In this document: positions 8,501-16,933 of the stretch, in pieces | Layout of the letters: every line of letters starts with the position of its first letter | How positions within the stretch are numbered: the stretch's first letter is position 1 | Assembly: GCA_020439745.1 (NCBI GenBank) | Contig: JAGQSC010000019.1 | Span: 1-64,000, forward strand | DNA length: 64,000 bases | Direction of reading: 5' to 3' | Source of the DNA: Acidobacteriota bacterium | Lineage (GTDB): Bacteria; Acidobacteriota; Holophagae; Acanthopleuribacterales; Acanthopleuribacteraceae | Translations under genes and position numbers: made by a program | The notes under the pieces: model-generated | The model's database searches: none | Told to the model about the DNA's origin: nothing | Seen by the model: the letters and a program-made list of their open reading frames with translations, nothing else

Positions 8501-10969
8501 CTACCTTGCCAAGATGTAGTTAACCGCCACATGTGGATAGTCGGGAACCACATTCAAATTGCGAGCCTTGTTGCGGCACATGACCGCATGTTTGGGATCG
8601 CGTTTTGCCATAGCCAACCACAAGACCGATAGCTCGCCCGCGCCTCCAACAGGAGCGAACCGATCCGCTGCCCCTTCTTCCAACGCATCAGCCATGTACA
8701 CTTGTTCGTGGGTCCCATTTCGCATGATCTCCAATGCCCTTGTCCATCCCTCGTGATCCGTTTGCGCCAAAGCGTCGGCATACAACCACAGTAACAGCCA
8801 GTCCACGGCATCGCCATGATCTTCCAACGATGATTTCAGCTCATCATATTTCCCTGAAAGAAGTAGGTACTCGTATCCACCGTATTGCTGCGTCAGCGCA
8901 TGATCCATGAACTGCTTTACATCACCTTCCGCATAAACCGCGAGCCACTCGAAATATGCCTGGAAGTGCTGTCTGGCCTCTGACTCGAAATCATTGTGGA
9001 CATGACTCATAAAGGTGTTGATGTCCCCTTGAGGCAAGCCTCTTCCCGCCAACGTGCTTATGGTCACCAATTCAACGACAGGTTCAACGGCATCTGGAGC
9101 CAGCTGTTTGTCGGCAAACGCCATAATCCTCAGATCCTCAAATCGTTTGAGACCGTACAATGCCAGCCTTCGTCGTTCACGAAATGCAAATTCACCGGGC
9201 ATTAATTCGCACGCTTTGTTAGCGTGACCGAGTGCTTGCTCGTACGCGCTTTCGCTACAGAGATCATCAACTAGCGCAGCTAATGGCCATGGGCATTCAG
9301 GCTCAAGCGATTCAGCAGTCTTAAACAACTTGGTCATTTTGTCAGGATCACCTTGTAATCGCGCAAAAAGATAGGCATAGCGACTGTCTTGCGGGTTTTC
9401 CTCCCAAAGCTCGCGGTACTCGTTAACAAGGGCATCATAATCGCCCTGTGACTCACGATAATGCTGATAGATTCGGTGCCACGCTACCTCATGGGGCTCG
9501 GCAGCCATATGTTCACGCAACAGTGAGATCGGATCGTCGCTGTCAAGGGCTGCGTATACGCTCAGAACGGCGGAGTCGCGCTCACCCAATGCCACCCAAC
9601 GGCGCAGAACCTCGACAAGAGCATCGTGTTCAAGGTCATCAAGCACAACCTCTATAGCCTTTAATGGGCTGACGAAGGTCCTATGAATGACCCTCCTCTT
9701 CTTGACCGTGGACTTGGACGACGGCAATTCAACGGTTTTGGGGAATTTCTTAAACCAGTAATCCACATCCCGAAGCAAATAAAAATATTCGCCGCAGAAA
9801 GTCACTGATTCACCCTCAGGTGCGGTTTCTGGATTCAATGCATAATAAGAATCTTGTTGCTGAACCACCGCCACGCGATCTGGATTAAGGATCCAACCTC
9901 CATCACCCCATGCATCTGACAGCCGCTGTTTATCCACAAAAAGATCCTCATCTTCAATCAGCCGGTCTGCCACGAAAAGCTGAATGTGGTGATTGCCTTT
10001 GGACAATGTGATTTGTTTTCGACCAAAAGCAGCAAGATTATGTATCTCGCCATCAATGACCACGCGCTCTGGATCGTCCATTCCGCTGACTAGGAACACA
10101 TCCGCATGGTTCGCTGCATGAGTGACCAGCCACAGGCCGCCGAGCACCAATGCCACAGGGATCGCCAAAGGAAACCATCGCGAGAGTCGAGAAGCACCCT
10201 TTTTTATCCCTAACTCATTCTTCTGCAATTTCGCCTTCCGACTCTTTCGCAGCTTTATGAAGGCCTTATCAGAGGAGAGCTGTGGGAAGGTTTCCAATAA
10301 CTTGTCAGCCAACTGATCGCCCACAACCGTTCGGTTCATGGCATAAAGCTGGCCTACGACATGCCTGAGGATAGGCACGTCATCCGCGTTCATAACCGAT
10401 GCCAAAGCTAACCGACCGGCATCATCGGGCTGATTCGCCCTAAGGTATGCCAACAATAGATTTCTGCGGGTTTGCGCGTTTTGCGGATCCAATTGGTGCG
10501 CCTTTTGAAAAAAAGAGACCGCCATCTCGTGGTCACCCAAATGACCAGCGGCCACGGCCAAACTCGACATGACCGCATGACTTTGAGCCCATTTCTTAGC
10601 AAAAGACTCCTTGATAAGATCAAACAAATCCCGGTCAAAATACGAGGCCGCCGTCAGAACCAACTTCTCAGCGTTTTCTTCAGTTGGGCTTTGTTTGTAC
10701 AACATTCCCGCTTCTTCGGTGGCATCGACGCGCAGTTGATGCCAATGTTTCAATGGCATGACTCGATGACGTCGGCAATGACTACATTCGTCCAAAATGC
10801 GTTTTCGCCCAAGTGGGATCAGCGGCACATAAAGCACACAAAAAAAGAGACGGGTGTCGTATGACTTGATCGGAGCGTAGGTGTCACAAAACTCGCACAC
10901 ACCCTCATCGAGATGCAGGTTCTCCTTGCCGTAATAGCTTGTTCCAATGCCGTTAATGGTCGCTGGCAT
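8501..10969 (-). CDS. zinc-ribbon / TPR membrane protein
   Basis: 822 residues. The N-terminus has GTSYYGKENL and a CxxC pair (C25, C28) with a second near residue 63 (ECSHC). Between them is the hydrophobic stretch FFCVLYVPLIPLG, a layout seen at the start of several bacterial proteins of unknown role. TPR-like helices occupy about 120-230 (GHLGDHEMAVSFFQKAHQLD). One membrane helix follows at about 265-285 (PLAIPVALVLGGLWLV), then a PEGA-like beta segment and a second long TPR array (about 430-800). GAGGGG just before the ATG supports the start. It is probably a membrane-anchored scaffold, with the partner unknown. Bases 10970-11099 upstream hold no gene; an eight-T tract lies at the far end. 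Confidence 0.75.
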   Translation of the reverse strand: MPATINGIGTSYYGKENLHLDEGVCEFCDTYAPIKSYDTRLFFCVLYVPLIPLGRKRILDECSHCRRHRVMPLKHWHQLRVDATEEAGMLYKQSPTEENAEKLVLTAASYFDRDLFDLIKESFAKKWAQSHAVMSSLAVAAGHLGDHEMAVSFFQKAHQLDPQNAQTRRNLLLAYLRANQPDDAGRLALASVMNADDVPILRHVVGQLYAMNRTVVGDQLADKLLETFPQLSSDKAFIKLRKSRKAKLQKNELGIKKGASRLSRWFPLAIPVALVLGGLWLVTHAANHADVFLVSGMDDPERVVIDGEIHNLAAFGRKQITLSKGNHHIQLFVADRLIEDEDLFVDKQRLSDAWGDGGWILNPDRVAVVQQQDSYYALNPETAPEGESVTFCGEYFYLLRDVDYWFKKFPKTVELPSSKSTVKKRRVIHRTFVSPLKAIEVVLDDLEHDALVEVLRRWVALGERDSAVLSVYAALDSDDPISLLREHMAAEPHEVAWHRIYQHYRESQGDYDALVNEYRELWEENPQDSRYAYLFARLQGDPDKMTKLFKTAESLEPECPWPLAALVDDLCSESAYEQALGHANKACELMPGEFAFRERRRLALYGLKRFEDLRIMAFADKQLAPDAVEPVVELVTISTLAGRGLPQGDINTFMSHVHNDFESEARQHFQAYFEWLAVYAEGDVKQFMDHALTQQYGGYEYLLLSGKYDELKSSLEDHGDAVDWLLLWLYADALAQTDHEGWTRALEIMRNGTHEQVYMADALEEGAADRFAPVGGAGELSVLWLAMAKRDPKHAVMCRNKARNLNVVPDYPHVAVNYILAR

Positions 10970-11099
10970 AGCCCCTCACTGCTTCGTTTCCATCCAACAT
11001 ATCTGGTCGAAAGGGACTCGTCACTCATTTTTCACGAGTCAGGCGATCGTCTCAGCAAAACAATAAATGTAACTCGCTGAAAAAAAATATGTTACGGAC

Positions 11100-12167
11100 C
11101 TAGTAGGGGTCGAAAAGAAGTGTGCCGTGCTCACCTTCGGAATCAAAAACGTGAATTTCAATGTCGCCCTCTTCGCCATAGGCACCGCGATAGTTCTCAG
11201 CTAACGAAGTTAGGTCGAAGGTGAACTCAGTCGACTCAAATTGGCGCGCACAATAGCCGGGAACGATACGGTACACAACCACCAGATCGGCTTGAACCGG
11301 AAGTGATTCCTTGAAACCGCCCGACATGATCAGCTCTGTCTCGTAAGCGCATGACGTCGGTAGGGTCACTTGAACCCGCAACAACTCCTCATCCAAAACC
11401 ATTCGGTCTATTTCAAACACATCCGCAGTCAATTTGTCTGGCGTATCGTCTGAAAACTCGACCAGTGAAAATGTCGGTTCCCGCACTGGTACCACGTTCC
11501 ATAAGGAAGCCTCGCCAGTTACTCCAGCCAGCGACATCAAGGCAATGGGATGGTCACATTCCACACGGACGGCCGCGGCTTTCAAGTCCGCCCCAAAAAA
11601 GTCTGCGTACAGCCCAATGTTCTTGGCACCAGAAGCCAGTGAAAAGGTTTGGGTCGCCATGGGTTTACCTGAATCATCCAATGCCGACACCACGACATTC
11701 GCAGAAAACCTCGACACATTCACGAGGGCATAGCCTTCCCAAACGGAATTCGTGTGGGTAGAGGCGGGATAAACCAGATAAGAACGGATGTCTGTTGGCT
11801 GTTCCCCAAGATAAGCTGAGGCGCCATCCAAAGACGCCGACTCAAATGAAACCGATACACTTACGCGATTCGAGCCGCTGACAAAAAAATGGCTCGCACC
11901 GGGCATAACCGCGGCAGCCTGCAGACGCAAAATTTCGCCAGACTTCAATTCGTGGGTTGTCGCCATACTGAGTACACCGTCCATAGAATATGGCGATAAC
12001 GTAATCGTCTTCGGTTGGCGAGACGTGTTGGTGAGATAAATGAACGTCTCAAAGCCACCGTTGGCCGCGGCAAGGTGGGGAACGACACGATCGCCCAACA
12101 CGTTACTCGCCAGTGTGTTGCAACACAAAACGAATACGAAAAGCGAATAAATGTTGAAGAGTTTCAT
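11100..12167 (-). CDS. secreted protein with the PHL..GGF N-terminal domain
   Basis: 355 residues with a signal peptide (MKLFNIYSLFVFVLCCNTLAS). The mature N-terminus (VVPHLAAANGGFETFIYLTN) and the next roughly 200 residues match the N-terminal part of the protein at 28880-31276 in the same window. Shared features are PHL...GGF, an L.N.S.QP..ITL strand pair, an FESAS/YESVN strand and a YP...W.GYA segment. This looks like a pair of tandem Ig-like beta domains. A smaller C-terminal domain (about 240-355) with paired Cys follows. GGGGG 6 bases before ATG 12167 selects that start over ATG 12182. Exported, function unknown. Confidence 0.7.
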   Translation of the reverse strand: MKLFNIYSLFVFVLCCNTLASNVLGDRVVPHLAAANGGFETFIYLTNTSRQPKTITLSPYSMDGVLSMATTHELKSGEILRLQAAAVMPGASHFFVSGSNRVSVSVSFESASLDGASAYLGEQPTDIRSYLVYPASTHTNSVWEGYALVNVSRFSANVVVSALDDSGKPMATQTFSLASGAKNIGLYADFFGADLKAAAVRVECDHPIALMSLAGVTGEASLWNVVPVREPTFSLVEFSDDTPDKLTADVFEIDRMVLDEELLRVQVTLPTSCAYETELIMSGGFKESLPVQADLVVVYRIVPGYCARQFESTEFTFDLTSLAENYRGAYGEEGDIEIHVFDSEGEHGTLLFDPY

Positions 12168-12225
12168 CCTACACCCCCACATACAACCTTCACTAGATTA
12201 TACGGGAAGCAAGAAACCGGCCAGA

Positions 12226-12672
12226 TCAGTTGCCCAGTGAGTAACGCGTCAAGAGCCATGCTCCGTTAATTTCAACCAACTCGAACTCAGCGGGAATATC
12301 TGTTCCTGACACCAGCTCTGCCGTGCCTTTGAAGGAGGTCACATTGTTATCGCGGTTGCGGCTTGTAAATGTAAGGTCCACGATTTGAAGCAGCTCCGAA
12401 TTCGCAAGCATCATTGTTTCAAATGCCTCGTAGCTCTGTTCGCGTTTCAAAGCCGGAGAAAACAACTCGTAGGCTTGTGGAAACTCGCCTGAGGCAAGAT
12501 GGTTGGCAAACTGCCTGGTGACCGCTTCAGGTGCCTCGGTCATTTTCAACACACCGAAAAAAATAGCGGCCACAAAACCGACCACAGCAACCAACGCACA
12601 TCCACAACCACCCACAACCCAGGGCCAAACCGGTTTTTTTCGCGGTGCTTGAATAGGAGGTGGCACATTCAT
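12226..12672 (-). CDS. membrane-anchored NTF2-like protein
   Basis: 148 residues. A Pro-rich cytoplasmic start (NVPPPIQAPRKKPVWPW) is followed by one helix with GGCGCALVAVVGFVAAIFFG (about 18-40) and a periplasmic part. That part has the helix-then-beta pattern of NTF2-like/DUF4878-type domains (FANHLASGEFPQAYELFSP, ending in GAWLLTRYSL). A perfect AAGGAG 6 bases before ATG 12672 fixes the start. It is divergent from the CxxC protein gene and follows the 11100-12167 gene's upstream side by 58 bases. No enzymatic residues are recognisable; the role is unknown. Confidence 0.68.
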   Translation of the reverse strand: MNVPPPIQAPRKKPVWPWVVGGCGCALVAVVGFVAAIFFGVLKMTEAPEAVTRQFANHLASGEFPQAYELFSPALKREQSYEAFETMMLANSELLQIVDLTFTSRNRDNNVTSFKGTAELVSGTDIPAEFELVEINGAWLLTRYSLGN

Positions 12673-12760
12673 GGGATTCTCCTTAGAAGTTGCGGTACCC
12701 GCAGCATAGCAGAATGCCAACAACAGTTCGTGTTAAGATCGCCAAGCTCAGGACACGTGA

Positions 12761-13402
12761 ATGAATTACCTACGTATTACCGACATCAAAACACCCCCCT
12801 TTGCTTATGTGGCCAATCGGGAACAAGCCATGCACACCTGTTCCACCTGTTCCATGCCATATCCCGACTTAAGAGAACGACTGAAGGTAGAGATCTTCAC
12901 GACCGAGGTTTCCAATTGGGAGCGGGAGATTAAAGGCCAACCATTAATGGCGGAACATTGGATGATTGGAGACGCTCAATTGGTCCAGTCACTGCGGCAA
13001 CACTTGGGAGACAGCTTCATAACTCAGGAAGTGGAGGTGGTTTCATGGTTGTCGCGAAGTCCGCGTGCATTAAATGCCAAACAAGGGGTTGTGGATACCC
13101 ATCATGTTCCCAAGTTCTTTGCGGTATTTCCCAAATACACATTGCCGGTTGACCAGGAACTTTCCGACAAGTATCCACCTATTCGCTGCAACGAATGCGT
13201 TCGAGATATTCCCGATATTCCTTTCGATGTTGCCCTCATACCGGGGTTGGCTACCGAGAATCCCATGTTGGCAAGCTTGGCTGATCTTCACTATGAAGGA
13301 TATGACTATTTGGTGCGCGAAGACTGTGCAATAAGCCTGATCGACGCTTACCCAAACATGATCCTCGAAAAGTTGGAGTCGGGTGAGCCGAGTCTGTTTT
13401 AA
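12761..13402 (+). CDS. hypothetical double-CxxC protein
   Basis: 213 residues, cytoplasmic, without signal or membrane helix. Two cysteine pairs (CSTC at 27-30, CNEC near 143-146) could bind one zinc. The spacing, the short N-terminal beta hairpin and a C-terminal hydrophobic alpha/beta half recall the Myxococcus double-CXXCG family that includes Sit toxin immunity proteins. The glycine of CXXCG is absent here, so I hold that link loosely. AGGA lies 9 bases before the ATG. No toxin-like gene adjoins it. Function unknown. Confidence 0.6.
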   Translation: MNYLRITDIKTPPFAYVANREQAMHTCSTCSMPYPDLRERLKVEIFTTEVSNWEREIKGQPLMAEHWMIGDAQLVQSLRQHLGDSFITQEVEVVSWLSRSPRALNAKQGVVDTHHVPKFFAVFPKYTLPVDQELSDKYPPIRCNECVRDIPDIPFDVALIPGLATENPMLASLADLHYEGYDYLVREDCAISLIDAYPNMILEKLESGEPSLF

Positions 13403-13436
13403 TCTCAGCCTTATGGGCGCGTTTTTCCGGGTCCAA

Positions 13437-13772
13437 TCAGAATTCAACGTCTAAGTTGATCTCGTGACCGGCCGTCACAAACAGATCGAATGTCTTTACT
13501 TTTCCGTTTGATTCGATCTTGATGCGATAGGCACCCTGCTTCAAATGGAGCTTGCTGGGAAAACCGTCGAACTCATCTGCCATCCCGGCCAACCGTCCAT
13601 TGACATAAACAAGTGCCCGGTCGCGGTTGCAGTTGATATCGACATACCCCTGGTTTGTCACGATGGGCTTTGCCACAACCAACGTGTGGTGATGATACGT
13701 GCGATGTCGCAAGCCTGCAAATATTGGGGTTGCAAGCAACGTGATGATCATAACTGCGAGTGTCTTCTTCAT
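13437..13772 (-). CDS. secreted PEGA-domain protein
   Basis: 111 residues: signal peptide (KKTLAVMIITLLATPIFAG) and one PEGA domain. The domain shows the usual strand order GYVDINC, ALVYVNGRLAG, LHLKQGAYRIKI and a final LFVTAGHEINLDVEF. PEGA domains are small extracytoplasmic beta modules that often decorate surface-layer-like or sensor proteins. AAGGAG 7 bases before ATG 13772 fixes the start against the upstream ATG at 13793. It is a stand-alone domain with no partner visible; it diverges from the sigma-factor cluster. Confidence 0.78.
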   Translation of the reverse strand: MKKTLAVMIITLLATPIFAGLRHRTYHHHTLVVAKPIVTNQGYVDINCNRDRALVYVNGRLAGMADEFDGFPSKLHLKQGAYRIKIESNGKVKTFDLFVTAGHEINLDVEF

Positions 13773-13883
13773 GGCTTTTCTCCTTAATTGCACCCTTTTG
13801 GGTGTTCATGGTCAAAGACATGTGAAGCCAATCCATGGTTGAAGTGTGCAAGGCAAATGGTGATCTGGATTACACATCCGGCC

Positions 13884-13904
13884 ACGCGACGAAACACATC
13901 GCGT
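13884..13904. promoter_or_regulatory. inverted repeat in a divergent intergenic region
   Basis: ACGCGA (13884-13889) and TCGCGT (13899-13904) form a perfect 6-bp stem with a 9-base loop, and the neighbouring CGACG/CGTCG allows an alternative pairing. It lies between the PEGA gene and the sigma-factor cluster; a TTTTTT run follows at about 13917-13922. It may be an operator or a leader hairpin for the rightward genes. Confidence 0.3.
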
Positions 13905-13975
13905 CGTTCTGAAAGTATTTTTTGAAGAAATCGCAGGGTCAAGGGTCTAATGTGGTGAAACCAAAGGAGGTCTTT

Positions 13976-14722
13976 GTGAAAGATAGTCATTTTTATGTGT
14001 TGATATTGGTGCTTGCCGGGATGGGCTTGTTCGCGCTGGTCTTTAATCGTCAGGACCCCACCGCAAACATCAATGAAGCGTCCAAGACTGAGCTGCAGGT
14101 TTACCAAGTGCCAAGCGGCATGGCCCACCAGATCCGCGTCCATATGAACCGTCATTTCCGTTCCATTAGTGGTGACGGTGCCCAGATCGCCCGAGTGGAG
14201 ATTATGCCCGGAGGGAATCTCACGTTGATCGGACCAGACCATCTGCAGCGTGGATTCGCGGAGATGATCAAACGCTTGGCCTCTGCAGAACCCGTGGCGG
14301 TTGAAAACTATGTGCTTTCCTGCTGGGTGGTCATTGCCCCAGCCGATCTTTGGGCGTCGCTGGCGTCCGTTTCAAGTGCCGATTTCGATCAGCAGCTACG
14401 CGCTCAAGACGGCGTTTACCTTTTGGAGTACCTTCACATCACCGGGTCAGCAGGCACTTTGACCGACATATCTGGAAATCGATTCAACATGAGCCCCGAC
14501 TTTGCTCGAAATGGGTCGCAGTGGGAAGGCGAGCTCACCATCAGGGGTGTCGATCGCGATTTTGGCGCAACGGGTGTGCGCACTCAGATCGCCTTGACGC
14601 CGGGGAAGCCTGCATTGATTGCTGGGACCACTTTGACGTACAAAGGTGACGATCAAGAAATTCGCGAGGCACTCAATGTTGGTAGCCAGATCTACTACTT
14701 AGTTTCAGTTGAAACCATGTAA
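13976..14722 (+). CDS. single-pass membrane protein upstream of an ECF sigma gene
   Basis: 248 residues. One N-terminal membrane helix (HFYVLILVLAGMGLFALVF, about 4-22) leads into a periplasmic domain. Residues about 40-105 (VYQVPSGMAHQIRVHMNRHF, then NLTLIGP and IKRLAS) resemble the ring-building N modules of secretins: a strand, a helix, and a strand ending before a helix. I do not claim it is a secretin, as no barrel follows. AAAGGAGGT 4 bases before GTG 13976 decides the start over earlier in-frame codons. It ends 18 bases before the ECF sigma gene and is probably in one operon with it. Confidence 0.65.
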   Translation: MKDSHFYVLILVLAGMGLFALVFNRQDPTANINEASKTELQVYQVPSGMAHQIRVHMNRHFRSISGDGAQIARVEIMPGGNLTLIGPDHLQRGFAEMIKRLASAEPVAVENYVLSCWVVIAPADLWASLASVSSADFDQQLRAQDGVYLLEYLHITGSAGTLTDISGNRFNMSPDFARNGSQWEGELTIRGVDRDFGATGVRTQIALTPGKPALIAGTTLTYKGDDQEIREALNVGSQIYYLVSVETM

Positions 14723-14740
14723 GGGGACGGTGTTCTCGTT

Positions 14741-15229
14741 TTGGAGCCCCATGACTTCGACCATTTTTACCAAACTCATCACAGAGCACTGTTTAATGTG
14801 GTCTATCGCTGGCTTTGGCAACACGAAGATGCGGAGGACGTGATGCACGAGGCATTCGTCCGAGTCTGGGAAAACCGTCATGATATCCATCCGGACCATA
14901 TCCGAGGTTATTTGTTCCGAACCGCCACCAACTTGGCTGCCAATCGCAGGCGCTGGCTGAAACTGCGCCAATTTGTGAGCTTCAAAGGGTGGGAATCCAC
15001 GGCTCGTTCGATCGAGGACCTTTTCATTGGCAAGGAAACCGCCAAGCTCATGGCACAGGCCATCGATCGACTGCCGGAAAAACAAAAGACGGTCCTACTC
15101 CTGGTAAGATTTGCAGATATGAGCTATCAACAAGTTGCCGAAACGTTGGGCATATCATCCGGCACTGTGGCCTCACGCGTGCACCACGCAATGAAATCAC
15201 TGAAAGGCGTTCGCGATGGATCTGAATGA
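14741..15229 (+). CDS. ECF-type RNA polymerase sigma factor
   Basis: 162 residues. Region 2 (about 5-70) has FYQTHHRALFNVVYRWL and EDAEDVMHEAFVRVWEN with GYLFRTATNLAANRRR; region 4 (about 102-155) has LPEKQKTVLLLVRFADMSY and ISSGTVASRVHHAMKSLK. No sigma-3 domain is present, as expected for group 4. The only standard start in frame after the previous stop is TTG 14741, with a weak GGGG-type site upstream. The next gene overlaps its 3' end and may encode its control partner. The controlled promoters are not identifiable. Confidence 0.92.
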   Translation: MEPHDFDHFYQTHHRALFNVVYRWLWQHEDAEDVMHEAFVRVWENRHDIHPDHIRGYLFRTATNLAANRRRWLKLRQFVSFKGWESTARSIEDLFIGKETAKLMAQAIDRLPEKQKTVLLLVRFADMSYQQVAETLGISSGTVASRVHHAMKSLKGVRDGSE

Positions 15230-15491
15230 TTGGCTACCCGAAGTAGAACCTCCAACGGGTGGTCTGTTGCGGGTAAGACGGCGACTCGCGCGAAGGTCAA
15301 CCAGGACGAGGTGGCGTATGGTGATGGCTTTAGTCGCGTGCCTCTTTGTCTGCTATTCATGGCTCAGACTACCAAGACCGAGTGAGACATTCGAGCAGAC
15401 ATGGCCTCTGGAATTATCAAAGCCCGTTGCCACGTCTGGGGCTGTCGACTACTACGTCGTCATGAATGCTGAGCCCTTTGCGGATCCCTAA
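15216..15491 (+). CDS. small single-pass membrane protein, possible anti-sigma partner
   Basis: 91 residues: an acidic start (DLNDWLPEVEPP), an Arg-rich stretch (about 20-34), one membrane helix (MVMALVACLFVCYSWL, about 35-50) and about 40 periplasmic residues. Its start lies inside the sigma gene, 14 bases before that stop, with AAAGG upstream, so the two are co-translated. Position and topology suggest an anti-sigma role, but the cytoplasmic part is far shorter than a normal anti-sigma domain and lacks the ZAS His/Cys signature. The stop overlaps the convergent gene by 4 bases. Confidence 0.6.
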   Translation: MDLNDWLPEVEPPTGGLLRVRRRLARRSTRTRWRMVMALVACLFVCYSWLRLPRPSETFEQTWPLELSKPVATSGAVDYYVVMNAEPFADP

Positions 15492-16894
15492 CGGATTTCC
15501 TCACGAATACGCTGCATCAAAGAAGAGGGCGGATCTCCGGGTGTTGGGATGTAACCAAAGATCGGACATAAGAGCAGTGGCCGCAGCTCTGGGTCGAATC
15601 GGTCAAGTAGGTTGAGGCAGGCAGCCAGGTATTTGTGTTGGTGATGTTCCTGTCCCGAACGCACCAGCGCCTGAACCCAGGCGCTTATCTCAAATCCTGA
15701 TTCCAAAAGATGCGACATCCCAATTTGGGGTGGTGTAGTCCCTACCAGATTCGCTCTGGCAGACCACCATTCATCCAAGATGGCAACGTCTTGTCTCAAA
15801 CCCACGATTCGACGAAGCGCTTGGTCCATGCGAAGCAACCAATTCGCGGCCTGTAACACGTAAAATCGACGGGTTCGAAGCTCGTTTGCATCATAGAAGG
15901 CGAATTCAAGCGATTCAGTGACTGTGATTGCATGGACGGGTAACAGGGCTTCCCGTCGCGCTGGCCGGTCAACGTCCTTACGACTGGCTACTATTTCGGC
16001 GGCTCGCAGGATAAGAGCATCCCATACCGCGCGAACGGATTCGCCGGACCGAAGCCGCTCGAATACCAACTCTTGCGCCTGCTGCGCCGTACCGTTCCGC
16101 AAATGAAGCAACAAACCCAGTGTACGACCACTGTCACTGTGGTAGCGCAGTGGCACGTTGGATAGTTTGTCCGCCAGCTTCCAGCTCAGTTCGGTTCCTT
16201 CATTTTGGGCATCGCCATCACCGCGGAACAACAGTCCATGGACGGTAGCTCTCAGGACAGATTCACCATAATCCCAACCTACACCTCGCTGCATCCTCAG
16301 GACCTGTGTCGCCAGGATCATCTTGTGCCCAATGTTCACAAAACTACCTGCCGCATAGGGAACCAGGCGCATCGCAAGATCTTCTGCATCAATCACTCGG
16401 AGTGCACGTTGAACAGCTCGGTCTGAAACAGAGTCGTCCCACCGTTCCATGGCCTCCCTCAGCTCATCCCAATTGCCAGGCTCGCCGGTTCCTTCCTTAT
16501 CAAAAGTGGAAAGCGACCAGTCACCATCTTGTTGATCACGAGCAAGACTCTCCTTCAGGTCGTGCAGATGCCAGGCAGCGAGACAAAATCTATCGCGCCT
16601 ATGAAGGCGGCGTGCCAATTCTCGCAGCGGCTGAGCCATCATCACGGCATGCAGCTTTCCGCCCACATGGCGAGGTCTGATCTCACGTATACCCGCTATG
16701 AATATGGCCTTAAAGATATTATCCACATTTCGCTGGTTACGAAATCCGTTCGCGATTAGATTGAGACCTGACTCAAACGATTCATGGACAAATGATTCAA
16801 CCAGTGATTCAACTGATATCCGATCGCCAAAGCCTCTGGCGGTTGCAAGCCAACCAACGGTTTGCAGAAAGGTGCGTCTTGGAAGGGGGCACAT
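15488..16894 (-). CDS. uncharacterised helical protein with RR-type start
   Basis: 468 residues, mostly helical. It begins with PRRTFLQTVGWLATARG, which resembles a twin-arginine start with a short hydrophobic part; whether it is exported is unclear. Conserved-looking patches are GIREIRPRHVGGKLHAVMM (about 70-88), a DLKESLARDQQDGDW stretch and NIGHKMILATQ. I have the impression of a family found in Planctomycetes and Acidobacteria but cannot name it. The family fold may resemble helical redox enzymes; that is a guess. It follows the metal-transporter gene by 39 bases on the same strand. No clear ribosome binding site was seen. Confidence 0.6.
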   Translation of the reverse strand: MCPLPRRTFLQTVGWLATARGFGDRISVESLVESFVHESFESGLNLIANGFRNQRNVDNIFKAIFIAGIREIRPRHVGGKLHAVMMAQPLRELARRLHRRDRFCLAAWHLHDLKESLARDQQDGDWSLSTFDKEGTGEPGNWDELREAMERWDDSVSDRAVQRALRVIDAEDLAMRLVPYAAGSFVNIGHKMILATQVLRMQRGVGWDYGESVLRATVHGLLFRGDGDAQNEGTELSWKLADKLSNVPLRYHSDSGRTLGLLLHLRNGTAQQAQELVFERLRSGESVRAVWDALILRAAEIVASRKDVDRPARREALLPVHAITVTESLEFAFYDANELRTRRFYVLQAANWLLRMDQALRRIVGLRQDVAILDEWWSARANLVGTTPPQIGMSHLLESGFEISAWVQALVRSGQEHHQHKYLAACLNLLDRFDPELRPLLLCPIFGYIPTPGDPPSSLMQRIREEIR

Positions 16895-16933
16895 ACCCTA
16901 TCTATACGAGATTGGGCAGTCCTGGTTAAGTCT

